64,000 bases of DNA. It comes from Pseudomonas brassicacearum subsp. neoaurantiaca (GTDB lineage Bacteria > Pseudomonadota > Gammaproteobacteria > Pseudomonadales > Pseudomonadaceae). The notes beneath the pieces are model-generated. The model had not been told where the DNA came from, searched no databases, and saw only the letters and a program-made list of their open reading frames with translations. Position 1 is the stretch's first letter; the number at the start of each line of letters is the position of its first letter. Location: NCBI RefSeq assembly GCF_013608025.1, contig NZ_VDLV01000004.1:1-64000 (forward strand), given 5' to 3'. Positions 8,209-17,095 of this stretch are shown in pieces. Position numbers and translations under genes: made by a program.

Positions 8209-8300
8209 CTGTGGAGCGAGCTTGCTCGCGATTGGCGGTGGTACATCCAATATGAATGCAAACTGAACCACCGCTATCGCGAGCAAGCTCGCTCCCACAG
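8209..8300. repeat. REPIN (type A REP pair)
   Basis: Two copies of the palindrome based on GGAGCGAGCTTGCTCGCGA face each other (8209-8231 and 8277-8300). This is the common REP doublet of P. fluorescens genomes, a non-autonomous element mobilised by RAYT transposases; no RAYT gene is in the window. Confidence 0.85.
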
Positions 8301-8355
8301 TTAAGTGCCACAAATAGTTAAGTGCCGCAAATGTCACTCAAGACTGGGCCCCGCC

Positions 8356-9765
8356 ATGAAACGCTACGAAAAATTCGCCGATGACATCGCTGAACTGATC
8401 CGCTCCGGCATGCTCGGGCCCGGCCAGCGCGTGCCGTCGGTGCGCTTCGCCAGCCAGACTTACGGCGTCAGCCCATCCACCGTATTCCAGGCCTATTACC
8501 TGCTCGAGCGACGCGGCATGATCCGGGCGCGGCCGCGTTCCGGTTACTTCGTCAACAATCATGCGCCGAGCCCGTTCTGCGAACCGGTCATAAGCACCCA
8601 GGTGCATGAATCCACCGAAGTCGACGTCAGCGAACTGGTGTTCTCGGTGCTCGACTCGATCAAGGATCCCGCCACCGTGCCATTCGGCTCGGCCTTCCCC
8701 AGCCCCACGCTGTTTCCGTTGCAACGACTGTCCCGTTCGCTGGCCAGCGCCACCCGGGACATGGACCCGCGCATGGTGGTCACCGACATGTCACCGGGCA
8801 ATCCGCAACTGCGCCGGCAGATTGCCTTGCGCTACATGGTCGGCGGGCTGATGTTGCCCATGGAGGAATTGCTGGTCACCAACGGCGCCCTGGAAGCCTT
8901 GAATCTGTGCCTGCAAGCCGTGACCGAGCCGGGCGACCTGGTGGCGATCGAAGCCCCGGCGTTCTACGCCAGCCTGCAAGTGCTGGAGCGGCTGAAACTC
9001 AAGGCCGTGGAAATTCCCGTGCATCCACGTGACGGCATCGACCTCGACGTGCTGGAGCAGACGCTGGCGCGCCATCCGATCAAGGCGTGCTGGTGCATGA
9101 CCAGCTTCCAGAACCCCATGGGCGCGACCATGCCCGAAGCCCGGAAACAGGCACTGGTCGAGTTGTTGCGCCGACACCAGGTGCCGTTGATCGAGGACGA
9201 CGTCTATGCCGAACTCTATTACGGCCAACAGGCACCCAAACCGGCCAAGGCGTTCGATACCGAAGGACTGGTGATGCATTGCGGTTCGTTCGCCAAGAGC
9301 CTGGCCCCGGGTTATCGCATTGGCTGGGTCGCCGCCGGGCGTTACGCCCAGAAGATTGAACGACTCAAGCTCATGACGTCCCTGTGCGCCTCGATGCCGG
9401 CCCAGGCGGCCATTGCCGATTACTTGCAACACGGTGGCTACGACCGACACCTGCGCAAGTTGCGCTATGCCCTGGAAGAACAGCAAAGCGCGATGCTCGC
9501 GGCCATCGGCCGTTACTTCCCGGCCCAGACCCGCGTCAGCCAGCCGGCGGGCGGCTACTTCCTCTGGCTGGAGTTGCCGGAACAGATCGACTCGCTGAAG
9601 TTGTTCCAGATGGCGCTGGCCCAAGGCATCAGCATCGCCCCCGGGCCGATCTTTTCACCGACCCGGCGCTTCAGGAATTGCATTCGGCTGAACTATGGCG
9701 GGCCTTGGACCGAGGTCTCGGAGAAGGCCATGGAGACGTTGGGGCGGATTATTCGGTCGTTCTAA
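8356..9765 (+). CDS. MocR-type GntR regulator with aminotransferase domain
   Basis: A 469-aa fusion of an N-terminal GntR winged helix (residues about 5-75, with PSVRFASQTYGVSPSTVFQAYYLLE) and a type I PLP aminotransferase-like domain. The PLP-binding Lys lies in CGSFAKSLAPGYRIGW, and EDDVYAEL is also typical. MocR proteins sense PLP or amino compounds to control neighbouring genes. I placed the start at ATG 8356 (MKRYEKFADD), where the GntR domain begins, rather than at the upstream in-frame codon at 8305. The target genes are unknown. Confidence 0.9.
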   Translation: MKRYEKFADDIAELIRSGMLGPGQRVPSVRFASQTYGVSPSTVFQAYYLLERRGMIRARPRSGYFVNNHAPSPFCEPVISTQVHESTEVDVSELVFSVLDSIKDPATVPFGSAFPSPTLFPLQRLSRSLASATRDMDPRMVVTDMSPGNPQLRRQIALRYMVGGLMLPMEELLVTNGALEALNLCLQAVTEPGDLVAIEAPAFYASLQVLERLKLKAVEIPVHPRDGIDLDVLEQTLARHPIKACWCMTSFQNPMGATMPEARKQALVELLRRHQVPLIEDDVYAELYYGQQAPKPAKAFDTEGLVMHCGSFAKSLAPGYRIGWVAAGRYAQKIERLKLMTSLCASMPAQAAIADYLQHGGYDRHLRKLRYALEEQQSAMLAAIGRYFPAQTRVSQPAGGYFLWLELPEQIDSLKLFQMALAQGISIAPGPIFSPTRRFRNCIRLNYGGPWTEVSEKAMETLGRIIRSF

Positions 9766-9790
9766 TATTTGGTTTGCCAGCACTACCGTC

Positions 9791-9854
9791 ATCGCGAGCA
9801 AGCTCGCTCCCACATTTGGAACGCAATCCCTGTGGGAGCGAGCTTGCTCGCGAT
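9791..9854. repeat. REP pair (type A), opposite orientation
   Basis: Two REP palindromes (9791-9814 and 9830-9854) separated by only 15 bases lie between the converging MocR gene and the SDR gene. The order of the arms is the reverse of the usual doublet: the GCTCCCACA ends point inward. Confidence 0.8.
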
Positions 9855-9879
9855 GAGGCCAGGGCAGACCGCCCAGTTC

Positions 9880-10626
9880 TCAGCGCCCACCCCCAAGGTC
9901 GACAAACGTCCCGGTCGCATACGACGCCTTGTCCGACAGCAGCCAGATAATCGCTTCGGCCACTTCATCGGGACGTCCGCCCCGGGCCATGGGAATCGCC
10001 GACTCCAGCTTGCTGACCCGGTCCGGATCGCCGCTCAGAGCATGGAAATCGGTGTAGATGTAGCCTGGGCGTACCGCGTTGACGCGAATGCCTTCGCCGG
10101 CCACTTCCTTGGACAGACCCACGGTGAAAGTATCCAGCGCGCCTTTCGAGGCCGCGTAGTCGACATACTCCGCCGGCGCGCCCAGGCGGGCAGCCATCGA
10201 CGAGACGTTGACGATGCTGCCACCCTGCCCGCCATGCCGGGGCGACATGCGCAGCACCGCATGCTTGGCACACAGGATCGGGCCCAGCACGTTGGTTTTG
10301 AGGATTTTCAGGATGCGGAATTCGGACATTTCATCGAGGCGGGACTTTTGGGCGACCGTACCGGCGTTATTCACCAGGGCGGTGACACGCCCCAATTCGG
10401 CGTCAACACGGTTGAACAGGCCGACCACTTCATCCTCGATGCTCACATCGGCCCGCACCGCGATGGCTTGCGCGCCCTTGGCCCGGACCTGTTCAAGGAC
10501 ATCCTGGGCAGCGTTTTCATCGGATTGGTAATTGATGCAGATCCGATAGCCCAGGTCGGCCGCCAACAGCGCCGTAGCCGCCCCGATCCCGCGCCCGCCA
10601 CCGGTGATGACGATGACTTTATCCAC
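9880..10626 (-). CDS. Short-chain dehydrogenase/reductase (SDR)
   Basis: A 248-aa classical SDR. The nucleotide-binding TGGGRGIG lies near the N-terminus, NNAG follows (ALVNNAGTV), and the catalytic Ser (VSSMAA) and Y-x-x-x-K (YAASK) are present, with the NAVRPGYIYTDFH segment after. The frame is open far upstream, but I chose the GTG at 10626 (VDKVIVITGGG), which has GGGAG just ahead and puts the Rossmann fold at the N-terminus as is usual. Substrate is unknown; the family includes sugar and 3-oxoacyl reductases. Confidence 0.88.
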   Translation of the reverse strand: MDKVIVITGGGRGIGAATALLAADLGYRICINYQSDENAAQDVLEQVRAKGAQAIAVRADVSIEDEVVGLFNRVDAELGRVTALVNNAGTVAQKSRLDEMSEFRILKILKTNVLGPILCAKHAVLRMSPRHGGQGGSIVNVSSMAARLGAPAEYVDYAASKGALDTFTVGLSKEVAGEGIRVNAVRPGYIYTDFHALSGDPDRVSKLESAIPMARGGRPDEVAEAIIWLLSDKASYATGTFVDLGGGR

Positions 10627-10724
10627 GCTTGCTCTCCCGTTCCACGCAAACACGTCGGGCCCAAGAATAGCGTTGACCCGACGATTTGCACAACGCGGCC
10701 CGCTTACCGGGGCGGCGCTGCTCC

Positions 10725-11603
10725 CTAGCGGGCCAGTGCGCGCAGGTCCAGGCGCCCGTCCAGCAGCGGTGGGCACCAGTAATAACCACCGGTGATCGGT
10801 CGGCTCATGCGGTACAAGCCATCGGTGATGCCGTCCTCGAGGCCGCTCATGCGGCGCAGTTGCGCCTCGAACGCATCCAGGGAGAAGCCGAACGCCAGGA
10901 ACATCAGGCCAGCACGATCACCTTCGATCCACGGCATGGAACGGCGCACGACGAAGGCCTCCGGGGCAAAGCTCTCCTGGGCGGTGCGCTTGACGTGGGC
11001 CGACTCCGGCGCCTCTTCGATTTCCTCGTTGTCGCTCAGGCGCCGACCCATGATGTTGTCGCGCTCGTGGGGTTGCATCGCGGCAAACCCGTCCAGATCG
11101 TGTTGCCATTGCTGGATCGCGGCGAAGCTGCCGCCGCGCAATCCATCGGTGCCCTGGGCCAGGGCGGCGGCGACCGCCGCTTCATCGTGGGGGTTTTCGG
11201 TGCCATCTTCGTAGCCGGTCAGGTCATGGCCGGTCATGTGGCGGAAGGTCTCGTTCATCTGCACCAGGCGCAGGGCCGGTGCCAGCGCCGCTTCAAGGGC
11301 GCGACTGCGGTGCATCAACTCGCCCCGGTCCTCGCCGTGCAACCAGCACCACAGTGAATGCTGGGTCGACGGGTTATCCACGCCGGCCCCGGCCAACGCA
11401 GGAAACGCCCGCAAGCCTTCAACCTGGGCGCCCAAGGCCTGCACCAGCGACTCACCGAAACCGACGACCGCGCGGCCATCCAATTGCAGCAACAACTTAT
11501 CGATCGCAGCCGGCAGCGCCTCGACCGATTCCAGGGCAAAAAACAAATGACGAGCCTGAGGCGGAACAGGGGTGGCGAGAATGCCGGGCTGGTAGTAACT
11601 CAT
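10725..11603 (-). CDS. DyP-type haem peroxidase
   Basis: A 292-aa dye-decolourising peroxidase of the YfeX-like group. The family signature G-x-x-D-G is present as GYEDGTENP (near residue 149), with the downstream Arg-containing FVVRRSMPW. A likely haem-ligating His is in ESAHVKRTA. There is no signal peptide, so it acts in the cytoplasm, probably in peroxide or porphyrin chemistry. It is transcribed toward the SDR gene but 98 bases separate them, so coupling is uncertain. Confidence 0.9.
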   Translation of the reverse strand: MSYYQPGILATPVPPQARHLFFALESVEALPAAIDKLLLQLDGRAVVGFGESLVQALGAQVEGLRAFPALAGAGVDNPSTQHSLWCWLHGEDRGELMHRSRALEAALAPALRLVQMNETFRHMTGHDLTGYEDGTENPHDEAAVAAALAQGTDGLRGGSFAAIQQWQHDLDGFAAMQPHERDNIMGRRLSDNEEIEEAPESAHVKRTAQESFAPEAFVVRRSMPWIEGDRAGLMFLAFGFSLDAFEAQLRRMSGLEDGITDGLYRMSRPITGGYYWCPPLLDGRLDLRALAR

Positions 11604-11829
11604 GTGAACTCCTTCAGAAAGAGCCGCGAGTTTACCCGGCGACTGCCGCTTTGTGTGGTTTGGCTTGAGGTCCGGTCGCTTCTGGCCATCAGTCGTTTTA
11701 TAGGAATGTTCCCACCGCTCTGCCGGACGGCTCGCAAACGCACCTCGGTCCGATGGCTTCGGATTGCCGGGCAGCCAAAAACGCCCTAGATTGACCGCCC
11801 CTCAAGGAAGGCAACGAGAGCGCTTTACG

Positions 11830-12978
11830 ATGCATATTGCCAAATCGATACTCGCCGGGAGCTTTTTCCTGATCCTCGGAACTTCCCCTGGCTTCGCCCA
11901 GGAGCGTATTGAAGACACGGTCAACGGCGTTATCCAGCCGCTGATGAAACAACAGGACATCGCGGGCATGGCGGTGGCGATCACCCGCAATGGCCAACGC
12001 CAGTTTTTCAATTATGGCGTGGCCTCCAAGGACACGAAAAAGCCTGTCACCGACCAGACCCTGTTCGAAATCGGCTCGATCAGCAAGACCTTCACCGCAA
12101 CGCTCGGCGCCTACGCCCAGGCCCGGGGCAAGCTGCAATTGTCAGACCCCGCCGGCCGCTACGCCCCCGAACTGAACGGAGCAGCGCTGGCAAACACCCG
12201 CCTGCTGGATCTCGCGACCTACACGGCGGGCGGCCTACCTTTGCAGTTTCCCGACGATGCAGACTATCCCGAGCGGATGTTCGGTTACTACGCTTCCTGG
12301 AAACCGCTCTACCCGGCCGGCACCCAACGGCTCTATTCCAACCCGAGCATCGGCCTGTTTGGCCATCTGGCGGCCCGCGCACTGGGTCAACCTTTTGATG
12401 ATCTGATGGAAAAGACGCTGATGCCGGGGCTGGGCCTCAAGCACAGTTACGTACGGGTGCCGCAGGAGCAATCGAGCCGATACGCCCAGGGATATGCAAA
12501 GGATGGCAAGCCCGTGCGAGTCGGACCTGGCGCCTTGGATTCCGAGGCGTATGGGGTGAAGACCAGCTCAGCGGACCTGATTCGTTTCGTCGAGGCCAAC
12601 CTGCGGCCCGAAAAGCTGGACGAGGTTTTGAAACAAGCGATCACCACGACCCACACAGGTTTCTACAAGGTCGGTGGAATGAATCAGGGACTCGGCTGGG
12701 AGTTCTACCTTGCGCCATTCACCGTGAATGACCTGCTCGCCGGCAACACGCCGCAAATGGCCCTGACCCCACAAAAGACCGAACCGCTCACCCCGCCGCA
12801 GCCAGCCCCGGGCGGCGCCTGGATCAACAAGACCGGGTCTACCAATGGTTTCGGCGCGTATGCGGCGTTCGTATCGGGAAAGGACCTGGGGATCGTGATG
12901 TTGGCGAACAAAAACTACCCGATTGAAGAGCGGGTGAAGGCCGCACACAAAATCCTGATGGCATTGGAACAGCAATGA
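11830..12978 (+). CDS. ampC: Class C beta-lactamase (AmpC family)
   Basis: A 382-aa serine hydrolase with an N-terminal signal peptide (cleavage likely after SPGFAQ, residues about 1-24). The class C motifs are all visible: S-x-x-K as SISK (residues 83-86), Y-x-N as YSN (in RLYSNPSIG), and K-T-G (INKTGSTNGFG). It would hydrolyse cephalosporins in the periplasm. No ampR regulator is adjacent, unlike many AmpC loci; the divergent neighbour is DyP. I used ATG 11830 rather than 11764, because this places the signal peptide at the start. Confidence 0.9.
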   Translation: MHIAKSILAGSFFLILGTSPGFAQERIEDTVNGVIQPLMKQQDIAGMAVAITRNGQRQFFNYGVASKDTKKPVTDQTLFEIGSISKTFTATLGAYAQARGKLQLSDPAGRYAPELNGAALANTRLLDLATYTAGGLPLQFPDDADYPERMFGYYASWKPLYPAGTQRLYSNPSIGLFGHLAARALGQPFDDLMEKTLMPGLGLKHSYVRVPQEQSSRYAQGYAKDGKPVRVGPGALDSEAYGVKTSSADLIRFVEANLRPEKLDEVLKQAITTTHTGFYKVGGMNQGLGWEFYLAPFTVNDLLAGNTPQMALTPQKTEPLTPPQPAPGGAWINKTGSTNGFGAYAAFVSGKDLGIVMLANKNYPIEERVKAAHKILMALEQQ

Positions 12979-12990
12979 GGTCCGCTTTTT

Positions 12991-13018
12991 GTGGCGAGGG
13001 AGCAAGCTCCCTCGCCAC
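12991..13018. repeat. Perfect REP-like palindrome
   Basis: GTGGCGAGGGAGC (12991-13003) and its exact complement (13006-13018) flank a two-base AA loop. It is a solo type B REP whose two arms match perfectly, 12 bases after the ampC stop and between converging genes. It may help end transcription from ampC. Confidence 0.75.
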
Positions 13019-13040
13019 GGAACCTCGGTGCTGTTGGAGT

Positions 13041-13589
13041 TCAATCATCCAATGGCTGCGGCGCTGCCGCCGGCTTGGCCGCCTTGCCCGGCTTGGCACC
13101 TTTCGTATCCTTGGTCGGTGCCGGTTCTGGTGCGGGTGGCGGAGTTGGCGCTGCCGCTTCTTTTTCAGCGGCGGGCAGTTTGTCGACCGTGTCGAACAGC
13201 TCCTTCAGCTCGATCGCGCCTGAATGCTCAAGCTTCTTCTCCCCGTCCTTGCCCACCAGGATGATCTTGGTCTGCGCACCGGCTCCCAGCTTGAGGGAGC
13301 GGATCAGCGCCATGGTGCTTTGCGGGTCGAGGTCTTTGCCATCCCGTTGGCCGATGGTGTTGAGCACGGTGTAGAGCACCATGTTGCGCTCGGAGAAGCC
13401 CTGCTTGCCCGCCGGTTCATCCAGGGCTTTTTTCAAGCTGACCCAGGCGGGGTCGACGGTGCTGGGCGCGATGACGATCAAGGGGCGGGTCTTGCCCACC
13501 TCCGCCACCAGGGGTGAGTCGCCATCGGCGGCGAACAGGGGCCCAACGAAGGCCAGCAAGGTAGCGAAGGTCAACGACCGAATAAGCAT
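13041..13589 (-). CDS. Secreted DUF4174-like protein
   Basis: A 182-aa protein with a signal peptide (MLIRSLTFATLLAFVGPLFAA) and a central alpha/beta region (LIVIAPSTVDPAWVSLKK, then TKIILVGKDGEKKL) that fits the DUF4174 family of thioredoxin-like periplasmic proteins. The C-terminal 40 residues are low-complexity Ala/Pro/Lys. The start was set at 13589, after the ribosome binding site GGAGAGG; the upstream in-frame extension lacks a signal sequence. Function unknown. Confidence 0.7.
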   Translation of the reverse strand: MLIRSLTFATLLAFVGPLFAADGDSPLVAEVGKTRPLIVIAPSTVDPAWVSLKKALDEPAGKQGFSERNMVLYTVLNTIGQRDGKDLDPQSTMALIRSLKLGAGAQTKIILVGKDGEKKLEHSGAIELKELFDTVDKLPAAEKEAAAPTPPPAPEPAPTKDTKGAKPGKAAKPAAAPQPLDD

Positions 13590-13725
13590 GCGCCTCTCCT
13601 TTTGATATTTACGCTGTACTGATTGCACATGGCGGCGATTGTTCCGCGAGAGTCGCCCGTTACCACATAGGCCTGCCTTGAAGCTTAGGCCAGCGGCCCC
13701 ATAGCGCAACCGCGATACAGCGCGT

Positions 13726-15084
13726 TCAGAGGCCGAACGGGAACGTGTCCTCTTCATGCTCCTGCGTGTGCGGCGTTGGCAACGGCGTGACCGCTTCGGT
13801 CTGCTCGAACCAGAGCCAGGCGTCGAACTGCTCGGCCAGTACCGCTTCGAAATAATGGCTCTGGCGTTCGGTTTCAGGTCGGTAGATCACGCCGATGGCG
13901 CGTTCGAGCAACGGCTCGGACAACGCGTCCAGCAGCGCTTCGTCAGGTGCCGTTCGCCAGTCGGTCAGCGATGCGCGCACGCCTGCTTGCAAAAATTCCC
14001 GCTCCCAACTGCCGACCAACGCCGGAACCACTTGCTTGATTTTCATCGGCGCGTCCCAGTCATCAGCGGCCGCCACGCTGCCACGGTCAGTGCCCATGCC
14101 CAGCAGCACCGCGTCGCGGCCATACGCCATGCGACACAGCTGTCCAATATTGAACTCGCCTTCCCAGCCCATGCGTGTCGCGGCGGCATTGCCGATGTGG
14201 GAGTTATGCGCCCAGACCACCGCTTTCGCCTCGGGCCCGCGATGTTCCAGCAGGCTTTGCAAGGTGTCGAACATATGCCGGTCCCGCTGGTTCCAGGAGG
14301 ACTTGCCGCCGCGATACATGGCGCGGTAGTACTGCTCGGCGGCGCGCACCACCCGGGCGTTCTGGATGGCGCTGAAAAAACCTTCGTCATCCTTGATCAG
14401 CGGATCGAGACGCTCGGCAAGCAAGGTGTTGAGCTGCTCGACCACCGCATCCTCGCAGGTCGCCAGGTTGCCGCGTTCGGTGAAGTGACCATACAGCGCC
14501 GGGTCGTCGTGCCAGGGTGTCAGGCAGCCATAACGGTGCCGGGCATCACGGGCCAAGTGAGGATATGACTGGTCGAGGTAGCCGAGCACCTCATCGATGG
14601 AGTGCCGCAGGCTGTAGACATCCAGGCCGCGAAATTCCACGCGCCGGGCGTCAGGCTGAGCGAGGTTGTAATCGCGCAGCCAGCGGACGAAGGACTGCAC
14701 CTCCGTGTTGCGCCACATCCAGCTCGGAAACCGTGCGAAGGCCTGTTGTTTCCAGGCCGAGGGCCCGAGGTGGCGAACACAGCGGTCGATTTGCCCGGCG
14801 TCGGGCCAGTCGGCTTCGACGGCGATAATGCCGAAGCCGTGGTGCTGGATCAGGTGCCGGGTAATGGCGGCACGGGTGCGATAGAAGTCGTGGGTGCCAT
14901 GGCTCGCTTCACCGATCAACACGACCTTGGCATCGGCGAAGCGATCGAACATCTCGCCAAACGCCGGGCTGTCCTCGGCCGGCAGTGGTTCGGCGTGGTG
15001 ACGCAGGATATCGGCGATGTCGGTGCGCGGTTCGGCGCGACGACGGCGCAGGCGTTGCAGCAGATCTCTGGCTGGGCTGTTCAT
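13726..15084 (-). CDS. Erythromycin esterase family protein
   Basis: A 452-aa member of the erythromycin esterase (EreA/EreB-like) superfamily. Conserved blocks include VVLIGEASHGTHDFYRTRAAITRHLI (the E-x-S-H-G-t motif with the catalytic His), VEADWPDA and VVWAHNSHIGNA. Many chromosomal members do not confer macrolide resistance and have unknown substrates. Start choice: ATG 15084 has GAGG eight to nine bases upstream; ATG 15099 is also possible. It lies in tandem with the gene ending at 13041, separated by 136 bases. Confidence 0.85.
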   Translation of the reverse strand: MNSPARDLLQRLRRRRAEPRTDIADILRHHAEPLPAEDSPAFGEMFDRFADAKVVLIGEASHGTHDFYRTRAAITRHLIQHHGFGIIAVEADWPDAGQIDRCVRHLGPSAWKQQAFARFPSWMWRNTEVQSFVRWLRDYNLAQPDARRVEFRGLDVYSLRHSIDEVLGYLDQSYPHLARDARHRYGCLTPWHDDPALYGHFTERGNLATCEDAVVEQLNTLLAERLDPLIKDDEGFFSAIQNARVVRAAEQYYRAMYRGGKSSWNQRDRHMFDTLQSLLEHRGPEAKAVVWAHNSHIGNAAATRMGWEGEFNIGQLCRMAYGRDAVLLGMGTDRGSVAAADDWDAPMKIKQVVPALVGSWEREFLQAGVRASLTDWRTAPDEALLDALSEPLLERAIGVIYRPETERQSHYFEAVLAEQFDAWLWFEQTEAVTPLPTPHTQEHEEDTFPFGL

Positions 15085-15153
15085 GGATCGTGGCCTCATC
15101 AGTACCTGGTTTACAGGTATGACTCCGGCTAGGCATCCATGACTCCGAGCAAA

Positions 15154-15939
15154 TCAGAAGGCCAGTTTGAAGCCGATCATCGCCAGCATCACCGCCAGGC
15201 AAGGGCGCAGGAGTTCATCGGAAATACGTCCCGACAAATGGCTGCCCAAGTAGATGCCCGGCAACGAACCGATCAGCAGGAAGCCCAGGATGTGCCAGTC
15301 CATGTTGCCCATGCTCGCATGGCCCAGGCCCGCCACCAGGGTCAGCGGCACGGCATGGGCGATTTCGGTTCCCACCAGGCGCTTGGTGGCCAGGAACGGA
15401 TAAAGGATGAACAACGCGACAGTGCCCAGGGCGCCAGCGCCGATGGAGGTCAAGGCGACCATCGTGCCCAGCACCAGGCCGGTAATGACCGTCAGTACGT
15501 TGAGCCGCGAGCCGCTGGGGTTGTAGTGACCGCCGGCGCGGTCGTGGGCGAATTGCAGAAGGCGTTTCTTGAACAGAATCGCGAGGGCAGTGGCAAACAG
15601 CACGAAGCCGAGGGCTTGCTTGATGACCGCGTTCATGGCGTCAGGCGAGCTGTGCAGGCTGTTGAGAAACCACAGCGTCAGCCCCACCGCCGGCACGCTG
15701 CCCAAAGTCAGCCAACCAGTGACGGCCCAATCGATATTGCGATTTTTCGCATGGACCAGCACGCCGCCGGATTTGGTAATGGCCGCGTACAGCAGGTCCG
15801 TACCCACCGCCGTTGCGGGGTTGATACCGAACCATAAAAGAATGGGGGTCATCAGCGATCCGCCCCCGACACCGGTCATTCCGACGATGAAACCGACCAC
15901 CAGGCCCGCTACGACTAAACCGACATTACCGAAATCCAT
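15154..15939 (-). CDS. TauE/SafE family sulfite/anion exporter
   Basis: A 261-aa membrane protein with about eight hydrophobic helices and the family hallmark GMTGVGGGSLMTPIL near the N-terminus and a related block, LTSIGAGALGTVALF, in the second half, as expected for the duplicated TauE/SafE fold. It probably exports sulfite or an organic sulfonate-derived anion. I chose the ATG at 15939; the codon before it is TTG. It is followed by the erythromycin esterase-like gene on the same strand. Confidence 0.87.
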   Translation of the reverse strand: MDFGNVGLVVAGLVVGFIVGMTGVGGGSLMTPILLWFGINPATAVGTDLLYAAITKSGGVLVHAKNRNIDWAVTGWLTLGSVPAVGLTLWFLNSLHSSPDAMNAVIKQALGFVLFATALAILFKKRLLQFAHDRAGGHYNPSGSRLNVLTVITGLVLGTMVALTSIGAGALGTVALFILYPFLATKRLVGTEIAHAVPLTLVAGLGHASMGNMDWHILGFLLIGSLPGIYLGSHLSGRISDELLRPCLAVMLAMIGFKLAF

Positions 15940-16046
15940 CAACCCGTCTCAGCGCAACCGCATGAAAAATCTGGCCGCGAGCATAGCGATTTTTCTTATA
16001 ACTCCCTATATCGATGTGATCTATGTTTATTCCTTTTTTGCGATCG

Positions 16047-16796
16047 TTACTGGACCGGCAGGAAATTGAGGAACAACAGGCTCTGGGCGTAGTTCAACCC
16101 GATGCGCCGGTAACGCTCATCGAGCATCTGCGTCAGCAGGTCGAGGCGCGCGACGATCTTGCCGAACTCGACAGCGAAACTCAGGTTGCTGCCCTCCTCC
16201 GAAATCTCATTGGAAAACAGCATCGGCGTGCCGTCCTTGTTCTGTCGCTGACCGAGCAGCCACGTGGCTTTCTCGATATTGCGCGCGGCGTTGCTGACGA
16301 AGCGCGGATCGATGGTGTCGGTCATGTAGAACTCGAGGCGGTTGCCATGGGCCGTCACCAGCATGCTGCCAATGGCATAGATGAACGCGCCGACACGATC
16401 GCCAAGAAATTCCGGGCTCATGGCATAGCTCAGGGCGGCCAGGTCTTTTTTGTTGCCCAAGGCCGGCAAGGGCTGCTGCTGTTCGATGGCTTGGCGAACC
16501 TGCTTCACGGCCGTGCGGGCGTCGAGAAAGCCTGACTTGCGCAACTCTTCGGGGTTACGCAGGTAAAGCTTGTGCATGAGCAAATAAAGACTTTGCAGGT
16601 TGTCATGCATCGAGAGCGTGGCCATGCGGTCGACGCTGGTCTGCAAAAACTCTTGGGGCCTGGCGTTGCTGAACTGCGTGACCATGTCCTGGCCTTGCTG
16701 GTGGCTGCACCCGCCGCAAAGCAGCAGTAACAGCCCCGCCAACAGCAAGCCGCAGCGACATGGCGACCTCATTACGGGATTTAAAACACCGGCCAT
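16047..16796 (-). CDS. Hypothetical lipoprotein
   Basis: The product carries a lipoprotein signal, LLLAGLLLLLCGGC, with the lipobox Cys preceded by a run of Leu, and then about 215 residues of helical, soluble sequence (HDNLQSLYLLMHKLYLRNPEELRKSG and SFAVEFGKIVARLDLL). I do not recognise the family. Two starts are possible: ATG 16796 (MAGVLNPV) and ATG 16772 (MRSPCRCG); neither has a strong ribosome binding site. About 200 bases of AT-rich sequence separate it from the divergent galM-like gene. Confidence 0.65.
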   Translation of the reverse strand: MAGVLNPVMRSPCRCGLLLAGLLLLLCGGCSHQQGQDMVTQFSNARPQEFLQTSVDRMATLSMHDNLQSLYLLMHKLYLRNPEELRKSGFLDARTAVKQVRQAIEQQQPLPALGNKKDLAALSYAMSPEFLGDRVGAFIYAIGSMLVTAHGNRLEFYMTDTIDPRFVSNAARNIEKATWLLGQRQNKDGTPMLFSNEISEEGSNLSFAVEFGKIVARLDLLTQMLDERYRRIGLNYAQSLLFLNFLPVQ

Positions 16797-17095
16797 CGAA
16801 TCTCGGTCTGGACATGGGGAAAGCGGTCGGGGTTGCCGCTTTCTGGCCATGGATAGAGCGGCAAAAACCATAAAAGTGCGGCGACCCACGCAGACGCTCA
16901 CGCCTTGGCAAGCTTCGCCTCGATCAATTAGTCTTACTTTTTAATTGATAAATCCCGATTTATAGCTATAAATCCCTTCTCTACCCTCAAATAGAAAGAC
17001 TACTGAACAGAAAAACCTTCATCGCTGTCCGACCAAGTAACGGACTCGACCACGTTAAAAACAACAACAAAACAACAGGAAAGGAAGGTCACACC

